Part shown: positions 7,367-14,529 of the stretch, in pieces
How positions within the stretch are numbered: position 1 is the first letter of the stretch
How the letters are laid out: each line of letters opens with the position of its first letter
Assembly (NCBI GenBank): GCA_947311125.1
Contig: CAMZKI010000272.1
Span: 1-15,263 of the forward strand
Length of the DNA stretch: 15,263 nt
Direction: 5' to 3'
From: an uncultured Chlorobiota bacterium
Lineage (GTDB): Bacteria; Bacteroidota; Bacteroidia; Bacteroidales; JAADGE01
Notes under the pieces: generated by a model
The model's input: only the letters and a program-made list of their open reading frames with translations
Told to the model about the DNA's origin: nothing
The model's database searches: none
Program-made: the position numbers and the translations under genes

Positions 7367-9064
7367 TCAGTCGTTAAACGTATCCTCATATTTTTCCGAA
7401 TACGTATTGTAAACCCTTTCGGCTTCGGCTTTTAAGGCATTTTTGTATGAAATGTTATTTTTTCGGGCTTTTTCCTTAACTTCTTTTTTCCACATTGCAC
7501 ATTTGTCAATATAATTTGTCAGGTATTCAAGTTTCAGTTTTTTAAAATATTTACCCGCTTTATGCGATTTTATAATGCTGTCGGCATAAATCCCCGATAA
7601 AGAATCCGAAACAATGCTGTCTTTTATATTTTTAAATATTTCGGTTTTTAATAAGGAATCCGAAATTACACTGTGCTTATCATAAACAGGAACAGTAACA
7701 TATATCCCTTTTCGGGCTTTCTCGTAATCCGGTTTTCTTAAAACTTTCCAATACTTGCAAGTAGGGTGCAGGTGCAGAAAATTTGCCCGGTATGCCTCTT
7801 TGTTCATCCACCAATAGTGTATGGCACCGTTTTTATATTGCTGAATTTGAAATTGATTGTAGAAAGTAAGCAAAAAAAGTATTCCGATAAGGATATGTTT
7901 CAGAAAATTCGGATTTCTTTTTTTTTCGATTAAAGCGGCAAGCGGCAAAGCGGCAAGTCCGTACATATCAACCATTGCCCGCAAACCGAATGACCCGCCG
8001 AACCACCAGCTCCACCACGATGACAGAATGTAAACATTTAATATTAAATAAATTGCAGTTCCTGTTGCGAAAGGATTTTTCAGCTTAAAAAGCCGGTATA
8101 TGCCGAATACGGCAAACAGCATTATCGGTGTGTAAACAAACCATCCTTTTTTCCAACTGAACAGAAAATCAGTAACTTGCGGATTGTCGAAAAAGAAACT
8201 CGCACCTTTTGCTCCGTATGAAAAATAAAATATTTTTCCGGAAACATAGTACCAATAGGAAAATTGCGGTATCCAAATAAGGATAAACGAAAACATCATT
8301 ACAAGTATCAAATACCAATATTTCAATAATATATTGATATTTTCTTTAAATTTTTGAAAATCGCTTACGCCGTATAAAGGTATCAGCAATAAAATCAGAA
8401 TATTAGTAGGGCGAATGAGGGTAATTAATCCGGCGGTTAAACCGAGAAAAACGGTGTTTTTTATATTTAAATTTTTATACCATTTTATCAGCAGCCAAAG
8501 AAACAGAACAATAAGAAAAAAATTATAAGAGTGGGGCATAGGTGCCTCATAGGTTACGTAATAAAACAAATTTGTTCCCGCACCGATAAAAAACAGGGTT
8601 AATGCCGTTGTTTTTTCATTAAAATATTTGAGCAATATTTTGCGTAAAATAAAAAGTGCAAGTATAAAATAGATATAAGCACTAAAAGTAAGAGCAACAT
8701 GGTAGGGTTTGCTGTAACCGTCGGCAGCGTATTTCGGGCTTATTTTTGCATAAGTATGTGCAATGAAAAAAAACGGAGAATACAGCATAGATAAACCGCA
8801 GGAGGTAAGTATAGCTTCTTTTCCGGCAGGTGTTTTTACCGGCCAAATCCATTTGCCGAAATCAAGCGTTTTGTTTTTATGTATAAATTCAAGAGATAAA
8901 TCTTTATAAATAAATGCGGCAGGCAGGTAGGCATAGTAAGATTTTATGTCCCAAACAATTACTCCTTCGCCTTTACTGTATTTATGATGATTAAAATTGA
9001 CAAAAGGTATTGCCAAAATAAAAAGCAATATTACGTATTTACTCAGGCTTATCTTCTTTAACAC
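7367..9064 (-). CDS. multi-pass GT-C-like membrane protein with soluble C-terminal tail
   Basis: A 565-residue inner-membrane protein with roughly ten helices between residues 10 and 405. Features typical of GT-C glycosyltransferases are an acidic motif in the first outer loop (VWDIKSYYAYLPA, 37-49, Asp39), LIRPTN (216-221) and the loop SSWWSWWFGGSFGLRA (348-363). Such enzymes transfer sugars from polyprenyl phosphates to lipids, proteins or glycans on the periplasmic side; the acceptor is unknown. Residues of about 440-565 form a charged soluble tail with repeated DS motifs (ISDSLL, VSDSLS, YADSII). The start is GTG at 9064: the upstream codons reach a stop with no ATG or TTG, and a good -7 box precedes it. 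It converges on the flippase gene and diverges from the next membrane gene. Assignment rests on topology and motifs only. Confidence 0.6.
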   Translation of the reverse strand: MLKKISLSKYVILLFILAIPFVNFNHHKYSKGEGVIVWDIKSYYAYLPAAFIYKDLSLEFIHKNKTLDFGKWIWPVKTPAGKEAILTSCGLSMLYSPFFFIAHTYAKISPKYAADGYSKPYHVALTFSAYIYFILALFILRKILLKYFNEKTTALTLFFIGAGTNLFYYVTYEAPMPHSYNFFLIVLFLWLLIKWYKNLNIKNTVFLGLTAGLITLIRPTNILILLLIPLYGVSDFQKFKENINILLKYWYLILVMMFSFILIWIPQFSYWYYVSGKIFYFSYGAKGASFFFDNPQVTDFLFSWKKGWFVYTPIMLFAVFGIYRLFKLKNPFATGTAIYLILNVYILSSWWSWWFGGSFGLRAMVDMYGLAALPLAALIEKKRNPNFLKHILIGILFLLTFYNQFQIQQYKNGAIHYWWMNKEAYRANFLHLHPTCKYWKVLRKPDYEKARKGIYVTVPVYDKHSVISDSLLKTEIFKNIKDSIVSDSLSGIYADSIIKSHKAGKYFKKLKLEYLTNYIDKCAMWKKEVKEKARKNNISYKNALKAEAERVYNTYSEKYEDTFND

Positions 9065-9089
9065 TGCTTTTACTTATAAATTTTCCCGG

Positions 9090-9097
9090 CAAAGATA
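9090..9097 (-). promoter_or_regulatory. candidate -7 box for the minus-strand GT-C-like gene
   Basis: Read on the minus strand this is TATCTTTG followed by CC, an excellent match to the Bacteroidota TAnnTTTG element. It lies about 25 bases before the GTG start at 9064, giving a leader of about 15-20 bases. A -33 element is not obvious. Confidence 0.5.
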
Positions 9098-9127
9098 TAA
9101 AATGATTTTTTAACAGCCGAAAAGTTT

Positions 9128-9135
9128 TAATTTTG
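9128..9135 (+). promoter_or_regulatory. candidate -7 box for the plus-strand membrane gene
   Basis: TAATTTTG matches TAnnTTTG and sits only ten bases before the ATG at 9146. Transcription would therefore begin a few bases from the start codon, giving a nearly leaderless mRNA. With the opposite box at 9090-9097, the 81-base divergent gap would hold two promoters close together. No clear -33 element is visible. Confidence 0.35.
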
Positions 9136-9145
9136 GCATTCGGAT

Positions 9146-10765
9146 ATGAAAAACATCAAACATATTTTTTATGTACTGACTTGGGTAATTAATTTTTTAC
9201 TCGTTGCATTGGTTTTTGCTTCTTTTGACAGTGAAAGTTTCAGAATTTATTTCAATTCCGATACTCTTTATTTGGCTTCGATTTATAAAGATTTATTTAT
9301 TGACGGAACAGGATTTTCGGGTTGGTATCTTAATGCCGCACCGAATTTTTTTCCGGATATGTTTCTGTATTTTATTATAAATACTCTGTTCTCCGATTTC
9401 AGAACGGCATATTTGGTGTTTAGTTTTGTTCAGTATTTCCTTATTTTGGGATTGTTAAACGTATTATTGAAAACAATAATTCCGAAAATAAATCTTGAAT
9501 ATTCGGGGCTTTTAAATTTGTTGTTTCCGGTATTTCTTTTGGCTGCTTTATTGTCAAAAAATTTTTTATACACATATTTCATTTTTAGTCATTCTTTTCA
9601 TACAGGGATGTTTATCAACGCATTACTTGCCTTTATTTTCTTTTTTAAATATTTAAATTCAGAAAAACGAACATTTCTTATTTTAACTTTATTGATAACT
9701 TTTATCGGAACTTATAACGACAGGTTGTTTCTTGTTATGTTTACTTTCCCTGTTACTGTTGTTTTTATTTTGAATTTTATTTTTCTGAAAAGTCGAAAAT
9801 TGAAAATTGCAAGTCTTTTAGTTATTTTGTCCTCGTTTGTTTCGCTTATTTTGTTTAAATACACCAAAATAAATCCCGTTTTTCATTGCATCGGTTTAGA
9901 CCGAAAATACTTGAATTACGATAATATTTTGTTTTCGCTGAATAAACTTTTTTCTCAGCATTACAATTATGTAAGAGATTTAAGAGTGCAGGGATTTATA
10001 TCAATAACGGCGATTTTAAATGTTATCATCTTACCGGTTTTAATTTTTAAGAATTATTTAAAAATAAAATCCGGCGTAAAAAACGAAAAAGAGAAACAAG
10101 GAGAAACCGTATTTTTTACAATGGTATTTTTTTCAATTTTAATAACTTTATTTTCTCCGGCTCTTAACGGCTATTATCTCGGAGAAGCTCATTTGCGATA
10201 CAATATTTTCTCTTTTTATTTCGGTGTTTTCAATATCGCTATATTTCTTTATCTTATTTTTAAAGAGAAAATTAAGTATATAAAACTCATTTCGGGTGCA
10301 TTGATAATTTTTTATGTCGGAATAGTTTTTTTGAATTTTAAGAATAAAAATGTATTTGAAAAAGTAAAAGAAATTACGGAATTTTATCCCGAAAAAGTTA
10401 AAATTATTGATGATTTTGCCGAAAAACATAATTTACGATACGGATTGTCTCAATACTGGGATGCAAAATATACAACGATGTTTTCGGAAAAAGGATTGAG
10501 AGTTTATACGGTTGCAAGTGAAAAATTAAATCCTTGGTTTCATGTAATGAACAAAAATTGGTATTTTAATTACGATAAAGGCGAGTATAATAAACCGGTT
10601 TTTAATTTTATTATCTTAAATAAATTTGATAAGGAAAAAATCAAAAATAATTTCGGAAAGCCCCTTGACAGTTTAGTGTATAAAGGTGAAACTGTTTTAT
10701 ATGTTACCGAAAGAATAAAATATGACAGAAAAACGGGAAAGCCGTCTGTTTTAAATACAAAATAA
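9146..10765 (+). CDS. multi-pass membrane protein, GT-C-like, unassigned family
   Basis: A 539-residue protein with an N-terminal membrane helix, about ten further helices to residue 395, then a soluble C-terminal domain of about 140 residues. The first outer loop has FNSDTLYLASIYKDLF (36-51) followed by GWYLNAAPNFFPDM (59-72). An acidic residue there and the downstream FFPDM pattern recall GT-C glycosyltransferases. A His-rich segment SHSFHTGMF (148-156) and LRYN (350-353) in an outer loop may be functional. The soluble part has YWDAKYTT (437-444) and the tryptophan-rich NPWFHVMNKNWYF (462-474), suggesting a periplasmic substrate-binding domain. Transfer of a lipid-linked sugar is an inference; I recognise no named family. 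It stands alone on the plus strand between two minus-strand genes and ends two bases from the GT2 gene stop. Confidence 0.6.
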   Translation: MKNIKHIFYVLTWVINFLLVALVFASFDSESFRIYFNSDTLYLASIYKDLFIDGTGFSGWYLNAAPNFFPDMFLYFIINTLFSDFRTAYLVFSFVQYFLILGLLNVLLKTIIPKINLEYSGLLNLLFPVFLLAALLSKNFLYTYFIFSHSFHTGMFINALLAFIFFFKYLNSEKRTFLILTLLITFIGTYNDRLFLVMFTFPVTVVFILNFIFLKSRKLKIASLLVILSSFVSLILFKYTKINPVFHCIGLDRKYLNYDNILFSLNKLFSQHYNYVRDLRVQGFISITAILNVIILPVLIFKNYLKIKSGVKNEKEKQGETVFFTMVFFSILITLFSPALNGYYLGEAHLRYNIFSFYFGVFNIAIFLYLIFKEKIKYIKLISGALIIFYVGIVFLNFKNKNVFEKVKEITEFYPEKVKIIDDFAEKHNLRYGLSQYWDAKYTTMFSEKGLRVYTVASEKLNPWFHVMNKNWYFNYDKGEYNKPVFNFIILNKFDKEKIKNNFGKPLDSLVYKGETVLYVTERIKYDRKTGKPSVLNTK

Positions 10766-10767
10766 AT

Positions 10768-11676
10768 TTAACACTTTTCTTTTATAAAGAAGTGCGGTCT
10801 GTTTTTTGCTTCATTGAAAATTCTTGAAATATATTCTCCTACAATTCCGATACTTAACAGCTGAAAACCGCCGAGAATTAAAATTACCAACATAGTTGAT
10901 GCCCAACCCGGCGTCGTATTTCCGCTGAAATACATTATTAAAATGTATATTGAATAAATAAAACCGGCAAAAATCGACAGTATGCCGGTAATCATACTGA
11001 ATTTAAGCGGTTTGGCAGAAAAAGACGTTATTCCGTCAAACGCAAAGCGAAGCATTTTTCGTAATGTGTATTTTGATTTTCCGTGCATCCGTTTCGGAGC
11101 TTCAAATTCAATAATTGATTGTTTAAAACCTATCCATTTTATAAGTCCTCTCGTAAAGCGATCTTTTTCATCAATTTGCAGAAATGCGTCAACGGCTTTT
11201 CGCGACATCAATCTGAAATCGGAAGAGTTTTTTTCAATTTCAACATCTGTCAGTGCATTTAACAATTGATAATACCATTTAGAGCTTAATCGTTTAAAAA
11301 AACCGGCATCAGCCGTTGCAATTCTTCTTGTATTTACAATATCAAAACCTTTCTTATATTCGCTTATTAATTTCGGTATTATTTCCGGCGGATGTTGTCC
11401 GTCAGCATCCATGCTTATAATAATTTCATTTTCAGATTCTTTCAGTCCTGCAAGTAATGCCGTTTGATGTCCGAAATTTCTCGAAAATGAGACGCCTTTA
11501 ATTCGTTTGTCTTTTTCTGAGATTTTTTTTATTTCGTTAAACGTATTATCGCTGCTGCCGTCATCAACAAAAAGACATTCAAAATCATAATTGTTTAAAA
11601 CCTCTGTTATTTTTTGATACAGAGGAAATATGTTTTGTTCTTCGTTGTATGCAGGTATTACAATGCTTAACTTCAT
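10768..11676 (-). CDS. GtrB/DPM1-type polyprenyl-phosphate glycosyltransferase (GT2)
   Basis: A 302-residue GT2 enzyme that should transfer a hexose from a nucleotide sugar to undecaprenyl phosphate, as GtrB, ArnC and DPM1 do. Motifs in order: SIVIPAYNEE (4-13), VDDGSSD (37-43), NFGHQTALLAG (67-77), the metal-binding DADGQHPPE (90-98), RFTRG (173-177), RMHGKSKY (196-203), then two membrane helices (about 226-250 and 262-286) and GEYISRIFNEAKNRP (280-294), a signature of GtrB-like enzymes. Length is normal. It is the last gene of the minus-strand run, 17 bases after the SGNH gene. No GtrA-type flippase accompanies it; the LPG-TM protein at 6454-7365 is the only flippase candidate nearby. Its product would suit the two GT-C-like enzymes (inference). 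Confidence 0.9.
   Translation of the reverse strand: MKLSIVIPAYNEEQNIFPLYQKITEVLNNYDFECLFVDDGSSDNTFNEIKKISEKDKRIKGVSFSRNFGHQTALLAGLKESENEIIISMDADGQHPPEIIPKLISEYKKGFDIVNTRRIATADAGFFKRLSSKWYYQLLNALTDVEIEKNSSDFRLMSRKAVDAFLQIDEKDRFTRGLIKWIGFKQSIIEFEAPKRMHGKSKYTLRKMLRFAFDGITSFSAKPLKFSMITGILSIFAGFIYSIYILIMYFSGNTTPGWASTMLVILILGGFQLLSIGIVGEYISRIFNEAKNRPHFFIKEKC
10772..10794. terminator. weak inverted repeat between convergent genes
   Basis: An imperfect stem, CACTT(TT)CTTT paired with AAAGAAGTG around a TATA loop, with a two-base bulge. It overlaps the last codons of the GT2 gene and lies just past the stop of the plus-strand gene. It is AT-rich and lacks a strong GC stem, so a role as a bidirectional terminator is only a possibility. 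Confidence 0.2.
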
Positions 11677-11693
11677 TAAGGTAAAATTAAACT

Positions 11694-13016
11694 TTATTTT
11701 GAAATGTAGTAAATTTTTAAACTGTCAATATAAAATTCTCTATTCCCGGGATTTTTAAGGAAAATTTCCAAGCTGTCGTTTTTTGAATAATTTTCTGAGA
11801 AATTAAGTGTTAAATATAATTTGCACCGGCGATTAGGAAGGGTGCTGTAGTCGGTATTAATTTCTGCTTTTGAGTTTTTTATTTTGCATGCGAGCTTGGC
11901 TCCGGTTATTGAATCTTTATAAAGAACAGATGTTTCAACTGTAATTTTTTTGATATTTTTTTGTTTCGCCTGTTTCAAATCTTCTTTAAACAGAGTGATT
12001 TTTTGTTCGCCGGTGTCAAAGAGTTTTATTTTTTTCAAAGAGTTTATTTCTTCTGCATAAGCATAGTTTACGGGTCTGTAAATATCGTTAATTTTAATAT
12101 CGGGATTGTATGTTTTTATAATATCGTTTCGTAAAATTTTATCGGCAATTTCGTTTGATAAGCGTATTGCACTTTCTTTTTCCAAATGACTGCCGTCGAA
12201 GGAGAAATAATGTTTTTCGATGTTAATCCAACAGCCGCCGGCATTTAAAAAACCGTTTATAAATTTTTTGTTGTCGAATCCGGAGAGATTTTTTTCAAGT
12301 TCGTTCATATTTGCGGAAGAGGGCGGATAAAATCCGTAAATCGTAATTCCTTCCGCTTTCCATTCGCTGACTTTTTTATATAAATTTTGAATCAGTTGTT
12401 TGTTAACCGTTGTTTTAGTAAATTGGTTTTTATAACTTTTTAATGCTCTGTAAGGAATGGGGCTGTCGTACCACGAGGCAATCCACCCGTCGTTTATATG
12501 AAATTCCTGACGGTAGTCATTGTATTTTTTATTACTGAGTTTTTTTCTGATTTTATACGGTGTAGTAGGTGCAAAAAATAGTTTTACGGGAAACAGGTAT
12601 TCATATTCCAATACTTCTTCTTTTTTTCTGTTAAGAACACGTTTAATATGTCCGTTATTTGCAGCTCTGTCTGTTAATGATACCGGTGTTATGCCTAGAA
12701 TTATAATTTTGTTCGGACTTTTTTTGTCAAGATGTGTATCAATAAGGTCGAATAAAAGTTTGCTGTGTCCGCCGGAAGAAAATCCCAGATTTAATGCTTT
12801 AAGTTTTAATTTTTTACCGATTATTTCGGCAGAAACTCCTCTGTAAATTCTTGAATCACCGGCAATAACAAGGTTGTATTTTTCTGTAGTAAAGACTTTA
12901 TGAACAAAAAGAGCTTTATAATTTTCGTCATCCATTTTATTATCGGTAACTAATGCGATAATTACGGCGAAAATTAATGATAAAAGTAGAGTTGATATGA
13001 CTTTTTTGTTAAACAT
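11694..13016 (-). CDS. SGNH-hydrolase-like partner of MBOAT acyltransferase (AlgX/AlgJ/DltD type)
   Basis: A 440-residue protein with one N-terminal membrane anchor or uncleaved signal (about 5-24) and a periplasmic SGNH-type domain. Block I is AGDSRIYRG (52-60) with nucleophile Ser55. NLGFSSGG (76-83) supplies the oxyanion Gly/Asn region, ILGITPVSL (106-114) matches block III, and FDGSHL (273-278) gives Asp274 and His277 of the triad. Residues of about 300-440 form a separate, probably beta-rich region that might bind the glycan. In alginate, cellulose and related systems such proteins complete acetyl transfer to sugar hydroxyls using acyl groups exported by an MBOAT protein. The MBOAT gene lies six bases upstream, so the two almost certainly act together. 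The polymer acetylated is not identifiable here. Confidence 0.75.
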   Translation of the reverse strand: MFNKKVISTLLLSLIFAVIIALVTDNKMDDENYKALFVHKVFTTEKYNLVIAGDSRIYRGVSAEIIGKKLKLKALNLGFSSGGHSKLLFDLIDTHLDKKSPNKIIILGITPVSLTDRAANNGHIKRVLNRKKEEVLEYEYLFPVKLFFAPTTPYKIRKKLSNKKYNDYRQEFHINDGWIASWYDSPIPYRALKSYKNQFTKTTVNKQLIQNLYKKVSEWKAEGITIYGFYPPSSANMNELEKNLSGFDNKKFINGFLNAGGCWINIEKHYFSFDGSHLEKESAIRLSNEIADKILRNDIIKTYNPDIKINDIYRPVNYAYAEEINSLKKIKLFDTGEQKITLFKEDLKQAKQKNIKKITVETSVLYKDSITGAKLACKIKNSKAEINTDYSTLPNRRCKLYLTLNFSENYSKNDSLEIFLKNPGNREFYIDSLKIYYISK

Positions 13017-13022
13017 AAAGTT

Positions 13023-14462
13023 TTAAAATTGAAAATATATAAATTCTTGTCCTTTTCCCCGTAAGAATATAATTGCCGAAATCAAAATTATTAAGTAAGC
13101 GGGTTCAATTATTTTTCTGTAAACAGAATTCATATTTAAATTATACGACCATTTTTTTATGTTAAAGAAATAGTATGCTTCAATTAAAATTCCTACGGAA
13201 ATATAGAAAATACCGTTAATAAACCAATTTTTATTTACGTCAAAATCAATCGAGAAATTAAAATTAAGCATATATTTTATAATATTTACGGCTTGATGAA
13301 AGGATTCGGCACGGAAAAATACCCATGCAATCATAACTTGAAAAAGCAGGAGTATAAGGGCGAGTATTTTTCCTCCGGGAATTTTAAAAAACAGTTTCGG
13401 AAGTTTAAAAATGCGTTCCAGACTTAAGAAAAAGGCATGTAAAGCCCCCCAAATTACGAATGTCCAGGCGGCACCGTGCCAAAAACCCGAAACAATCATG
13501 GTTATCCACATATTTACGTGGCTTCGTATTTTTCCTTTTCGCGAGCCGCCGAGCGGTATGTAAACATAATCGCGAAACCATGTTGAAAGGGAAATATGCC
13601 AGCGTGTCCAAAATTCTTTTATTGATGTTGAAATATACGGATGGTTGAAATTTATTCTGAAATGAAAACCCATCCATTTTGCCAGCCCTTTTGCAATATC
13701 GCTGTATCCGCTGAAATCAAAATATATTTGAAATGCAAAACCGATGATTGCAATCCACCAAAAAATTGTTGAATGTGCCGTATTTGAATCGTTAAAAGCA
13801 TAGTTTACAAGCGGTGCAATATTATCGGCAAGGACAACTTTTTTGAAAAATCCGATTAAAATCAGTTTCAGTCCGTTCCAATTTTCGATGTTTGAAACTT
13901 TTTTTACGCGTGTTAATTGCGGTAATAAATCTCTGGCTCTGACAATCGGTCCGGCAACAAGCTGCGGAAACATTGCAAGGTAGGAGAAAAATTGCAGAAT
14001 ATTGTTTGTGGGTTTCAGGCGGTTGCGGTATATGTCGATTGTATAACTCATTGATTGAAAAGTATAAAAACTGATTCCTACAGGAAGAATAAGCATAAAT
14101 TCGGGAATTTTGCTTTTCAAATCAATAATGATTCCGAAGTGAGATAAGAGTAAGCTGATATTTTCGGCAAAGAAAGTGCTGTATTTGAATGCTGCCAAAC
14201 TTCCGAGATTCCCGATTAAGGACAAAATAAGAAACAGTGTTTTATATTTCGGTTTTTTTACAATTAATTTCCCGGCATAGAAATCGATTAATCCGCTTCC
14301 GATAATCAAAAATAAAAAACGCCAATCCCACCAGCCGTAGAATATGAATGACGCAATTGTAAAAAATAACCAGCGATAATTGTTTTTCAGCTTGTTTACA
14401 AAGGGCAGCAAGCTGAAAAAAAGAAAAGCAAAGATTAAAAAAATTAACGAATTAAACAGCAT
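13023..14462 (-). CDS. AlgI-like MBOAT O-acyltransferase
   Basis: A 479-residue polytopic inner-membrane protein of the MBOAT family. It carries the full set of AlgI/DltB landmarks: FYGWWDWRF (41-49), ILPVGISFYTFQSMSYTID (125-143), GPIVRARDLLPQ (171-182), YFDFSGYSDIAKGLA (247-261), FWTRWHISLSTWFRDYVY (284-301), IPLGGSRKG (302-310) and SGFWHGAAWTFVIWGALHA (325-343). His329 in GFWHG corresponds to the invariant family histidine. It should move acetyl groups across the membrane for transfer to an extracytoplasmic glycan by the SGNH protein encoded six bases downstream. Length is normal. It lies 68 bases after the DUF4249 gene, with a possible promoter between them. Family assignment is secure; the glycan substrate is not known. 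Confidence 0.95.
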   Translation of the reverse strand: MLFNSLIFLIFAFLFFSLLPFVNKLKNNYRWLFFTIASFIFYGWWDWRFLFLIIGSGLIDFYAGKLIVKKPKYKTLFLILSLIGNLGSLAAFKYSTFFAENISLLLSHFGIIIDLKSKIPEFMLILPVGISFYTFQSMSYTIDIYRNRLKPTNNILQFFSYLAMFPQLVAGPIVRARDLLPQLTRVKKVSNIENWNGLKLILIGFFKKVVLADNIAPLVNYAFNDSNTAHSTIFWWIAIIGFAFQIYFDFSGYSDIAKGLAKWMGFHFRINFNHPYISTSIKEFWTRWHISLSTWFRDYVYIPLGGSRKGKIRSHVNMWITMIVSGFWHGAAWTFVIWGALHAFFLSLERIFKLPKLFFKIPGGKILALILLLFQVMIAWVFFRAESFHQAVNIIKYMLNFNFSIDFDVNKNWFINGIFYISVGILIEAYYFFNIKKWSYNLNMNSVYRKIIEPAYLIILISAIIFLRGKGQEFIYFQF

Positions 14463-14484
14463 TTACAAGTTTGTTTTCAGGAGG

Positions 14485-14516
14485 TAAAAATAGATAAGTA
14501 TTTTAAAGTTCAAAAA
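14485..14516 (-). promoter_or_regulatory. possible promoter of the acetylation/GT2 operon
   Basis: On the minus strand TTTTTG (14516-14511) is followed 18 bases later by TATTTTTA (14492-14485), resembling the TTTG / TAnnTTTG pair except for the last G. It lies in the short gap before the MBOAT gene, the only place in this run with room for a promoter. Weak evidence in AT-rich DNA. Confidence 0.25.
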
Positions 14517-14529
14517 CAGAAGTGAAAAG

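Noticed and set aside
10982..11269. Open frame of 95 codons on the plus strand inside the GtrB-like gene
   Set aside because: It is antisense to conserved GT2 motifs, with no family resemblance.
12520..12846. Open frame of 108 codons on the plus strand inside the SGNH gene
   Set aside because: It lies wholly antisense to a gene with clear SGNH motifs, and its translation has no recognisable domain.
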